Source: Pachyseris speciosa (Eukaryota > Cnidaria > Anthozoa > Scleractinia > Pachyseridae). Taken from it: 64,000 nucleotides of DNA. The notes beneath the pieces are model-generated. The model saw only the letters and a program-made list of their open reading frames with translations, searched no databases and was not told the DNA's origin. The position numbers were made by a program, and so were the translations under genes. Of the stretch, positions 54,768 through 64,000 are shown in pieces; positions within the stretch are counted from its first letter, which is position 1; every line of letters starts with the position of its first letter. The stretch covers positions 1,370,001 to 1,434,000 of the forward strand of contig JAEMWC010000048.1 in assembly GCA_016490735.1 (NCBI GenBank). Reading direction: 5' to 3'.

Positions 54768-56554
54768 GTAGGAGGAAAATATATTATTTTCCCGTCCTTT
54801 CCTGCTTTTGACATATTTTAGCCGGGACAAATGGCAAAATAGTTTTTGGTCGAATATCCGATCCGTTCACGGAGCAAAGGTCTGTCTATCTGTCGAATGT
54901 GTTTCTGTCCAAAGATCCTCAGTAGCTTCATATATGGTGATGTAGAAATAGTGGAGTTTTCCTCAAAAAGTAATGAATGCGGTCTGCTATAACTCGAACA
55001 GAAAGTTAGGCCTTATTCATATGTACAATTCAGGCTGGTGATGAAATCCAGACTTAAAGACTATTCGCCTCATGATGTATATGTAGTACCGGCTTACGGT
55101 TTTTTTTTTTTTTTCGGATGTGGGGGTGGTTTATCACGGTCCTTTTCTTTAAGCTCCTCATGTGTTTTACTTGTCCCAGTTGTGTTTCCCTCGATGGTTT
55201 TACTTCTGGGGCTTGAACTTCATTCTACATGATTGGCATACGAAAAACCACTCGTATTGAAAACATGGAAACCAGCTAGGACCTTCGCAGCCGCCAGTTG
55301 TTCAAAGAGCAGAAATCTTTATTCAGCGGATGAAATGTGTTATTGTAACAAATACATGTTTATGCGCTGGGTAGCGACTTACTCTCTGGATAATGTTATC
55401 CCGGCTAAGTTTGAACAAATGGGTCCAAGAGTTTTCCAATTCGCAAATGCACCTTTTGTTTCCCTTAATTTCTTTTTATCCATCACCTGAAATTCATCTC
55501 ACGAATTCGTGAAAAGCAAGTTATGGCAGTTTATTTATGTGTTAAAGGTTCTGAAACAAAATGATCTAAGAGAAAACAGCAAGAAGTTCTGAGCCCTCCG
55601 CTTTGATTTCCTCGGTTGTGTGCCCTAGCTGTTTTCTTTCAGAGGCGTCAAGAAAACCACTTCTCTCCCCCTCAGTGCCGGAGGCTTCTCAAATGAAAGC
55701 CATGGCTAGTTTTGGCATTTTCTTGACGGACAACCTATTTATTTTAGTTCTCTAAAGCTGAGGGATTGAGATTTATTTTTTTCCTTTGATCATAAGCCCA
55801 GCGGCCTAACAACTTCCTGACTGTTCTTGATGGGTGAAAAAAAACAGGGACCTTGACAGTTAATTCCCACAATAAAGTAAGAACTAAAAATAACGGATAA
55901 AAATTACGGCCAAGGGAGAGATCTCTAAGAATTCTATGAACTCCTTCTGTTGGGTTAACACTAGAGAAGTTGAAAGCGTCGCACAGATCTGAGACTTACG
56001 TGAATATGAATATATGAAGATCATGTCAGATTGAATTGCCGATTGATCTGAGGCTTTATATAAACACTTTTCATAAGGGCGCCCGACAAATTATTCCTTT
56101 ATTTTTATGATAATTAGCCTTGCTAGCCTCGCCGAGTGTGTGCAAAATTCAATAGAGTTTTAACTTTAAAGTGAGGTCAGTAAGGCTAATTAACATACAT
56201 ACAAAAGAATTAATTAAATCGTTCACCATTATGGAAAAGGTCTTGCAACCTATCAATTATACAGTTCGGATTCATTGAAATGTTGTAAAAATCAATTACA
56301 TCAGTAACTGTAATGACACAACCTTCTTTTTCTCTTTACGTCACTCTAGCTAGCGGTTAAAAGATGGAGTTTTTCAACTTAATATAGACGACAATTTATT
56401 CGTGATCTTTTAATAAACAAGGAAGACGCCACGGAGACGTAAGCTTGGCCTAGGAATTTCAAGCGAACAAAGCCCATTTTGAGGCATTCAGGCAAAGAAG
56501 AGCGAAGGAAAAAGAAATACTAATTGACGATAAATTTAAAAGATCAAAAGGAAT

Positions 56555-57602
56555 ATGAGCTCATCGTTGAAATTTTCATCAAGCACAATAACATCTCCGA
56601 CTCCACCAGCAACTCGAGGAATCAGTCTTAGTCCGGTGTCTCAGGCCACTTACTCCACAGTCTCAATCATTGCGATACTCGGAAACACCATGACCATTTT
56701 GATCTTCACCTCGGACAAGAAGCTACTAAAAAAATCCTACAATATATTGATTCTAACTATGGCTGTAGCAGATGTACTGACCGGTGTCCAGATGATCACA
56801 AGCCCGGCTTTTGTGCTTGGCGATATGTTTCCCTACCCCACCGACCCCTTCCTGGGGGAAATATTCTGTCGAATAATATGGAGTCGTGTGTTTCTCTTTC
56901 AACTCGTAGTTTTCTCGGCGTATATCGTCTTGGCCTTGGCGACGGAGCGATGGTTTGGGATTGTGAAGCCTCACAAATACAAAGTTGTCTTCAACAGGAA
57001 AAGAGTCATCGGCTACATCATTTTCTCATGGATGTGGTCCTTTTCCCTCACTTGTTCCGGCTTATTTGAAACAAAGTACAGTTCATCCTCGGATAAAATA
57101 TGCGAATTCCAGTTTTATTTGTCAGGTTCCTTCTTTCGTGTGTTCACGTCCGTCCTGCAAGTGACGATGAAGATGATTTTTCCATGCCTTGTCATCATTG
57201 GCTTGTACATCCACATGGCTCTGAAGACGAGCAAGTCAAGCATGTCGTCAGCTGAGAGTAAGGCCAAGCTGCGCGGAAAGATGACCCGAATGATCGTTTC
57301 TATGGGTTTTATTTTGATCACCTGCTTTATTCCAAGCCAAATCTGCCTGGTGTTTGCCCAGGCGGGAAAAGCCAAGCTGGATACCAAGACACACCATTTC
57401 GTGTCGCTTCTTGTTTTTGTCAACAGCTGTCAATCCGCTTGTTTACGGGCTGGGCAACAACAGCTACCGACAACGCTACCGAACATTTCTAATTTCCATG
57501 TGTCCCAGGGTACTCGCGGGGGATGCCAACATGAAAAATGGGTACAGCGCCAGACAGGCACGTCGTATTCAACCATCTAGGGAAGAAGAAAATGAAGTCT
57601 AA
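56555..57602 (+). pseudogene. Class A GPCR copy, 2 bp deletion in TM7
   Basis: Duplicate of the 39098 gene, ATG 56555. Everything through TM6 is kept (GN, LAVAD-equivalent MAVAD, EIFCR, ERW), although TM6 reads CFIPSQ with the Asn lost. At 57430 the sequence reads AACAGCTGTCAATCC where the paralogue has AACAGCTGTGTCAATCC, a loss of GT. The frame then runs through an unrelated tail to 57580. The paralogous tail (NPLVYG, SYRQRYR, acidic end) is open in the shifted frame to 57602. The loss of NPxxY and helix 8 predicts a non-signalling receptor. A sequencing or assembly error cannot be excluded. Confidence 0.87.
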
Positions 57603-57619
57603 ACAGCACAGCAAAGCCG

Positions 57620-57830
57620 TGTTAAAATCACCATTATCATCACCATTATCGTCATCGCCGTCGTCATCGTCATTGCCATTGTCACGGCAAAGTTATATTA
57701 CTGTCATCATCATTATCATTGCCATTGTCATTGTCATCGTCATCGTCATTGTTATGGCCATTGTCATCGTCATCGGTATCGTTATCGTTATCGTTATTGT
57801 TACTGTTATTGTTTATTTTTTGTATCGGAA
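57620..57830. repeat. Trinucleotide/hexanucleotide tract after the 56555 GPCR
   Basis: Same array as at 40165 and 29355, shortest of the three. It ends with TGTATCGGAAAGGAAAATG, the flank that block C shares. Confidence 0.85.
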
Positions 57831-60216
57831 AGGAAAATGAATTTTCTCAATCCTTTAAAGATATTAAAAATGAAGTACGCCCACGCTATTCAAATATAAT
57901 TACTACGAAACGATTATTTTTCTTTTTCATATAATGGTAGATGACTTTAGTCCTTAAAGTGAACCTAACCCAATTAGACTTTATTTTCAGTTTTGGACTT
58001 TTTACGGTCTGCAAAACTTACGATAAACTGAGCATCATTTGGTACACGACCGAGTCAGAAGGGGCGTGGATCTGTTCCTAATTTGACGTCACAGTCTGCT
58101 TTGCATGTGTGTTAACAAAGACTTACAGTAATGCAAATCAGTTTTTGACATCAAATTAGGAATAAAACCAGCCCCTTACTAGCTCTGTCGTGTGACGAAT
58201 GATGGCTAGATTTTACAGCCTATAAGAAGTCAAGATTTGGTAAAAAAAAAAAAAAAAAAAAAAAGACAAGAAAAATGACGTAAAAAGGTGCAATGCGTTT
58301 TGAACAGGTACAAAGATTTATTTTATCGAAAAAATATTTTGGGATTAGTTGTACTTTAAGAGGACAAGGGTGAAAGCATATTGGTTTACTGAGGTCACAC
58401 AGTGTGCCAAGAGACATGAATCGCGATGACGTGATTTGTGCACTATTTAAGTACAATCTGATGGAACGATGGGCTGTGTTTATTACTGTCTTGAGATGTA
58501 ATGAAAGACTTTTTCTTCTTAAGCATTGAGCTGCAGCTGTGTCATGTCAGTTTTGGAAGAACCAGTTCTGGAAGAGCTCAGCACTGAAGGTCGCCCCCTT
58601 TCTTCCAAGCAAGGGGAAGTGTACTAAGACCTACTGACTTGGGCCACTTGAATTCTGCATCTCTGCTGGGAGTTGATTAAAAAATTGTGAAGGCCTCTTA
58701 AAATGTCTTCACTGACAGAGTAAGTAAGTCAAGAAAAAGACGCCACGTTTACATTTATAAAACTGTTGCCTGTATGGATGACGTAATGAAAACAGTGCGT
58801 GCTTGTAACCAATCAAAATTGAGATAGTGACGATAAGGCGCAATAACATCAAAGACCGTGCTTGTGTCGGATCGATTTGAAAGACTAGTATCGGTTAACA
58901 GTCACGTGCACGATAACTACACTCACACGTTACAGAGGCACATCACTTGACTTTCGTTTGATTGTAAATAGGAATGAGATGTTTATTGATTAGGCTTAGA
59001 AGCTGGCAAAATCTCTATTTGTAACTGATAATTCTGAATACATATCAAAAAAACTCAAAAGACTATCTGAAATTTTAAGGCAAGGATGTGAATGGATATA
59101 GTTAGTAAGTTTTCGGTAAAGCATTTTTGAAGCAGAAATTGCACTCATATTTGAAAGCTGAAAGGCACTTACTAATATACAATCATGTAAAATAGTAAGA
59201 ATAGAATGGTAATAGTCACTAATACGTTAAAGAATGTTATTAGTGCGCCCACTCCTAAAATAAGTCAAAGTAAGTTGAATGCATATAGCGTAGAATTGAA
59301 ATAAGATTTCAGTGGAGTGGTCTCGTTTTGGTTTCCAGGATTAAGCGGGAAGGGGCGAAAAACGAGAGCGAGCGAAAATCGTCTCTACCTCCGTACTAAA
59401 GGAAATTCTCGCACCTGTTCTCCTGTTTTGAAATCCAAGAAAGAATATATTACTCATACTCGCAATCCAAATATTCTATTTAAAGGTGTAACCATAGTAA
59501 AAAGATGGGATTGGCACAATAAAACAACATTTAAAACAAAACTGTGTATACCGAAGTACTCTTAGTTTAAGGAATGGTGTAGCGTTTTGTTGGGAAGTAT
59601 ACATATTCTGTGCATCATTTGATGATCTCAGAAACTTAGGATTTTGTAAGGACGGAGGTTTCTGATACAAATGCGCTTTTGTACATCATATGGCTGTACA
59701 GGAAATGCAAATTTTAGCAATGGCTGTTGAATCCAAAATACAACTGGTGGTATATATGCATTTTCCAAAGGTAATCTGTGAAAAATAAACTTGGCTAATT
59801 CCGATTTAGATTTTCTTTATAGATTTCAGTAGGTCTCTCTAAGACATGGTTTCCCACGTAGTCGTAAATTGCGTAATAGTAACTTTGTATTAGATGGTAT
59901 TGTCCCAAAATCACCGTACGGGTGGTAGCCAAGTTGGCGAGGAGGCTTCTGCTCGGCGAAATGATTGCTAAGGCCATTTTCATCCTTGTGGTTTGCAGAA
60001 CGATGGAGAAATTTGCTTTTTATAATACATGCACTGTGAATCGGCATTGCCAAATATCCAATTGTTAGAAACGGTAGCAAAATCTAATCAGAGTTTCCAG
60101 GAACATTCCTCTCAATTCTGATATTAGACGTAGGCGACAATTTTCTGTCTTTTTCTTATGCTTTTTTGGATGCTGTTCTTCAGTGACATGATTATAATAA
60201 AATGAAAATACTCATG

Positions 60217-60356
60217 ATTGTGGCCTTGAACTACTGTCTAGGTAAAATGCTCTTAAAGTCCAAGCTTTCTCCGCTCAACAGCATCGTCATCTGTACCTGA
60301 CGATGCCGTTGAGCGGCGAAAGCTCGGGCTTTTAGACAGTAGTTCAAGGCCACAAT
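60217..60356. mobile_element. 140 bp fold-back element (block B copy)
   Basis: Counterpart of 45985-46124. The right arm is nearly unchanged (TGACGATGCCGTTGAGCGGC), while the left inner arm reads CCGCTCAACAGCATCGTCA. Its outer arms pair better than those of block A (ATTGTGGCCTTGAACTACTG). Confidence 0.65.
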
Positions 60357-60726
60357 AGTATTTTCATTTTATCTTATGCTTTTGTTTTATCTCGGTGAAA
60401 GATTCAAAATTTTGGTAAACATTTGTACGACGTGAAAGGACAAGGGTTTCCACAACCAGTAGATAGAACACGGATTTAAATTACATTTTACCACCTTGGA
60501 GTTTTGAGCAATTTACAGAGCACTGGGTTGCTGGTCTTGAATTGGTTATCTTCTGAACAAAGGAGGAGAAACAACCGTCAGAGATGAGGACAGGAAAGAG
60601 CTGCTGCTTCTTAAAACTAACTGATAATTTGGTTCCGAGACCCTTTTCGCTTGTGTAGGTATTATTACTGAGCCGGGTGGTGTAAATCATGCACAAAGTA
60701 TTGAACAGCGGGTGTAAGTGATACGG

Positions 60727-60986
60727 AGGCAGGACGGCCGAGTGGTTTGGGGCGCTGGATTTCAATGCGGTCATCCCGGGTTCAAATCACGCTCTAGCCA
60801 CTAGCTGGTGTTGTTCTGGGTAGTCCCTGGTTCAACTCCTCGGTCATCTTTGTAAATAGCCAACTGGTTTGCCTCCGACCAGTTGGGATTCTTATCATGT
60901 TATATTTCTTTGGATTATTTGTTTCTGTATTTGCTCGGCCCCACTAGCCTTGTGCTATAAATACTACCGAGGGTAAAGAAAGGTTA

Positions 60987-61033
<47 letters not shown>

Positions 61034-61053
61034 GTTGTTGTTGTTGTTGTTGT
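60727..61053 (+). mobile_element. tRNA-Leu-like SINE with (TTA)n(TTG)n tail (block B)
   Basis: The head GGACGGCCGAGTGGTTTGGG and the same body as 46493. The tail has changed from TTA to TTG units at its end. It marks the right limit of block B. Confidence 0.75.
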
Positions 61054-61131
61054 TTTCAGTGCTATGAATTGCTTCCTACAGTCTCCTAAAACCGGGGCCA
61101 ATCCTTGGTCCTGAGGTACCAGGGATGGGTT

Positions 61132-61340
61132 TTATTTGATGGACAGAAACCTTCTCAGTATGTGCGCCGTTCCTAGGAGGACGATCTTTTGCAGCTCGTT
61201 AATGTTGCTGGTTCTGGGGGTCTTTCCTAAATTCTGGTCCATTCCCTCTAAAATAAGTCCCAGCGCACCAACAATAACCGGCACAGTCTCTGCCCTCATT
61301 CCCCACATTCTTGTGGTTTCAATCTCAACAAATCCAATTA
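61132..61340 (-). pseudogene. Retroelement ORF C-terminal fragment
   Basis: The minus-strand frame reads GFVEIETTRMWGMRAETVPV, then IVGALGLI, ending INELQKIVLLGTAHILRRFL and a stop. This VPVIVGALG...QK..LLGTA.ILRR pattern resembles the C-terminal end of LINE-type polyproteins found in many animals. About 70 codons only, joined directly to the Penelope-like copy at about 61335. The family name is uncertain. Confidence 0.4.
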
Positions 61341-62896
61341 TAAATAAAACACAAACAGCGGAGATAAACATGGTAAACCAACGCATTTTATATAGACTTG
61401 ACGTTTCGTATGCTAGGCAACATACATTTTCAAAAGTGACCGTTACAATTTTTGAAAACTGTTTATATACTTTAATACAGGGGTCTGGAACCGAGATTAA
61501 GAAAAACTATCTTAACAGTAAATATGTAAAAGGATACACCTTATTAATAAAGCAACAACTTCTCACTACTAATGTTTACATTAAAAGCTGGCTTAAGTTC
61601 TTGGATAAATAAGGTTTCCTTAATTTTGCAATGATAATCGGTTTTGCCCGACGCTAAAATGTCAAAATGATCCCACTTGATGTTGTGTCCAATGGTTTTA
61701 ACGTGATCAGCAATAGTTGATGTGTGGTCATTTTTAGCGAGGGCCTTGAAATGTTCAGTTTCAAAAGTATAGTGTTTTATAAATAGTATAGTTAAGTATA
61801 GTGTTTTATAAATAGTATTTGAGTATTTTATCCATTTAATGCATTACTTGTAGCTGATGAATTGTCCGTGGGTAAATAAAGACTATCTATCTATCTATCT
61901 ATCTAGTTTTCCTGTCATGAAGTCTTCTTTTTGTCTTACCGATGTAAAAATCAGTGCAGTCCCAGCAACCGGCCTTATAAATGACTTTAGACTTCTGAGA
62001 GCGGTTTAAAAGGTCCTTGTAAGGAAAGAAAGACTTGATGCGGAGAGTGTTCTGAAAAACTGTCTTAAGGTTGACGCAGGAGTAGAAATTGTAAAAACAG
62101 GATCTCAGGCGTTTAGCGATTTGGTTGCTCTGTAGACCTAAGTAAGGTAACAGGATCATTATATCTTTCTTAGGAACTGTCAAGACAGGGCTGTTGGGCT
62201 TGTTTCTGTTTCTGTTCAAAACATCGTTAATGTTGTAGGTAATTATACCTTGAGGGTAACCATTTTGTAAAAGAAGTTTCCGGAGATCATTGAGAGCAGA
62301 TTGCAATAAAGAAGGCGTGGAGCAAATTCGATAACAACGATAAGTGAGCGTACGAATGAGATTAATTTTGTATTTGCGCGGTGTGAACGAATCCCATTTG
62401 GTGTAGAGGCCAGTGAATGCCTTCTTCCGGTAAACGGATGTCTTGAAGGTGTTGTTCTGGCAGCGTTTGACAAGAATGTCTAAAAATGGAATTTCGTTGT
62501 TCTGTTCGAATTCAATACTGAATTTGATGCTGTTGTGACGACTGCTCAAATACTGCAAAAACTCATTCGCAGAGTCTTTACTGTCAAACATGGTAAAGGT
62601 GTCATCGATGTACCTATACCAAAGGGAAGGACAAACTTTACCCCTCATGACCCATCTTTCTTCAAAGTGACACATGAAAATGTTGGCCAAAACTGGGCCT
62701 AATGGTGAACCCATGGCTACCCATCAATTTGGTCGTAGTATTGGCCATCAAAAATAAAGTGGCTTTTCTTAGTGGCAAACTCTAACAACTTCTGTAAAAC
62801 AGCACGAGGTAATGCAGGAGGATCAGGTAGAGAATACAGCTTGTCGAGACAAATACGTATTGTTTCATCAAGTGGCGCATTTGTAAATAGTGAACT
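61335..62896 (-). pseudogene. Penelope-like element, minus copy (RT + GIY-YIG), broken
   Basis: Reading leftward from 62896: SSLFTNAPLDETI (RT motif A region), then QYYDQIDG, where a missing base at about 62716 shifts the frame before MGSPLGP. YRYIDD (catalytic YxDD), NEIPFLDILV and the RT thumb follow, then the GIY-YIG start AGCWDCTDFYIGKTKRRLHD. A roughly 144 bp SINE-like insertion (61768-61910) interrupts the nuclease, and the rest (FKALAKNDH) continues to about 61611. The terminus has the stem GTATG/CATAC beside CGAAACGTC at 61400-61425. It is 5' truncated. Confidence 0.85.
61768..61910. mobile_element. SINE-like insertion with CTAT-repeat tail
   Basis: Absent from the otherwise near-identical plus copy (63580-63585). 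It is flanked by the short duplication AGTTT. It contains two copies of AGTATAGTGTTTTATAAATAG, GGGTAAATAAAGACTAT and (CTAT)n. Probably a truncated retroposon with its tail to the right. Confidence 0.6.
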
Positions 62897-63992
62897 GACA
62901 GTAAAGACACTGCGAATGAGTTTTTGCAGTATTTGAGCAGTCGTCACAACAGCATCAAATTCACCATTGAATTCGAACAGAACAACGAAATTCCATTTTT
63001 AGACATTCTTGTCAAACGCTGCCAGAACAACACCTTCAAGACATCCGTTTACCGGAAGAAGGCATTCACTGGCCTCTACACCAAATGGGATTCGTTCACA
63101 CCGCGCAAATACAAAATTAATCTCATTCGTACGCTCACTTATCGTTGTTATCGAATTTGTTCCACGCCTTCTTTATTGCAATCTGCTCTCAATGATCTCC
63201 GGAAACTTCTTTTACAAAATGGTTACCCTCAAGGTATAATTACCTACAACATTAACGATGTTTTGAACAGAAACAGAAACAAGCCCAACAGCCCTGTCTT
63301 GACAGTTCCTAAGAAAGATATAATGATCCTGTTACCTTACTTAGGTCTACAGAGCAACCAAATCGCTAAACGCCTGAGATCCTGTTTTTACAATTTCTAC
63401 TCCTGCGTCAACCTTAAGACAGTTTTTCAGAACACTCTCCGCATCAAGTCTTTCTTTCCTTACAAGGACCTTTTAAACCGCTCTCAGAAGTCTAAAGTCA
63501 TTTATAAGGCCGGTTGCTGGGACTGCACTGATTTTTACATCGGTAAGACAAAAAGAAGACTTCATGACAGGAAAACTGAACATTTCAAGGCCCTCGCTAA
63601 AAATGACCACACATCAACTATTGCTGATCACGTTAAAACCATTGGACACAACATCAAGTGGGATCATTTTGACATTTTAGCGTCGGGCAAAACCGATTAT
63701 CATTGCAAAATTAAGGAAACCTTATTTATCCAAGAACTTAAGCCAGCTTTTAATGTAAACATTAGTAGTGAGAAGTTGTTGCTTTATTAATAAGGTGTAT
63801 CCTTTTACATATTTACTGTTAAGATAGTTTTTCTTAATCTCGGTTCCAGACCCCTGTATTAAAGTATATAAACAGTTTTCAAAAATTGTAACGGTCACTT
63901 TTGAAAATGTATGTTGCCTAGCATACGAAACGTCAAGTCTATATAAAATGCGTTGGTTTACCATGTTTATCTCCGCTGTTTGTGTTTTATTT
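62896..63992 (+). pseudogene. Penelope-like element, plus copy (RT thumb + GIY-YIG), 5' truncated
   Basis: The open frame runs to TAA at 63790 (288 residues counted from 62924, no ATG at the start). It begins after the YIDD motif, keeps NEIPFLDILVKRCQNN, the thumb and RT end, then the complete GIY-YIG domain with FYIGKTKRRLHDRKTEH, ADHVKTIGH and KETLFIQE. It lacks the RT catalytic core and cannot be autonomous. The 3' end carries GTATGTTGCCTAGCATAC next to GAAACGTC at 63909-63934. Its protein sequence is nearly identical to the minus copy, with which it forms an inverted repeat. Confidence 0.85.
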
Positions 63993-64000
63993 TTAATCAA

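Larger units (their letters stand above)
53690..61053 (+). repeat. Segmental duplication block B
   Basis: Direct, near-identical copy of block A without the pogo transposon. It preserves the empty target at about 59280-59295. It contains a leader promoter, a frameshifted receptor, a shorter microsatellite, the fold-back element and the SINE. Differences from A are mostly single bases and short indels. Confidence 0.88.

Noticed and set aside
61136..61612. 158-residue plus-strand open frame across the retroelement/Penelope-like junction
   Set aside because: Antisense to two different element fragments. Its second half matches the antisense of the other Penelope-like end at 63722-64000 only because of the palindrome.

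Overview
The window looks like nuclear DNA of a marine invertebrate, most likely an anthozoan cnidarian such as a reef coral. This is an inference. It rests on AT-rich DNA, intronless rhodopsin-class receptor genes of a lineage-expanded type, abundant TIR elements, Penelope-like retroelements, tRNA-headed SINEs and pogo-type transposons. Nothing looks bacterial: there are no operons or Shine-Dalgarno sites.

The host genes seen are seven copies of one class A GPCR family. They lie at 1-1010 (-, cut by the window edge), 11957-13002 (+, tail frameshifted), 18803-19891 (-, intact), 28264-29331 (+, nonsense pseudogene), 39098-40147 (+, intact), 51767-52816 (-, intact, most divergent) and 56555-57602 (+, frameshifted in TM7). 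They form three subgroups: four close copies (1, 28264, 39098, 56555), a pair (11957, 18803) and a singleton (51767). The four close copies share about 3 kb of upstream DNA with a conserved TATATAAGG box, a putative leader exon and a putative 5' UTR intron. The array grew by segmental duplication. Block A (36278-46814) and block B (53690-61053) are near-identical, and block C (about 22600-31130) and an inverted copy (1-6530) are older relatives.

The rest is mobile DNA. The main items are: (i) a 3160 bp pogo/Tigger-like transposon (41892-45051) with a frameshifted transposase and a divergent intact ORF that resembles a HIRAN domain, where block B preserves the empty target site; (ii) a 988 bp element (34029-35016) with long TIRs and a 9 bp target duplication enclosing a broken RecQ-helicase fragment, resembling a Pack-MULE; (iii) a 1.1 kb element (26589-27691) made of four tRNA-like units in inverted pairs, flanked by a 12-13 bp duplication and absent from blocks A and B; (iv) two Penelope-like copies head to head, forming a roughly 1.1 kb-arm palindrome (61335-63992); (v) many MITEs and fold-back elements, some nested; and (vi) a hexanucleotide satellite expanded beside one receptor pseudogene.

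The blocks act as dated internal controls. A SINE and a fold-back element are shared by A and B and so predate their duplication, whereas the pogo insertion in A is later.
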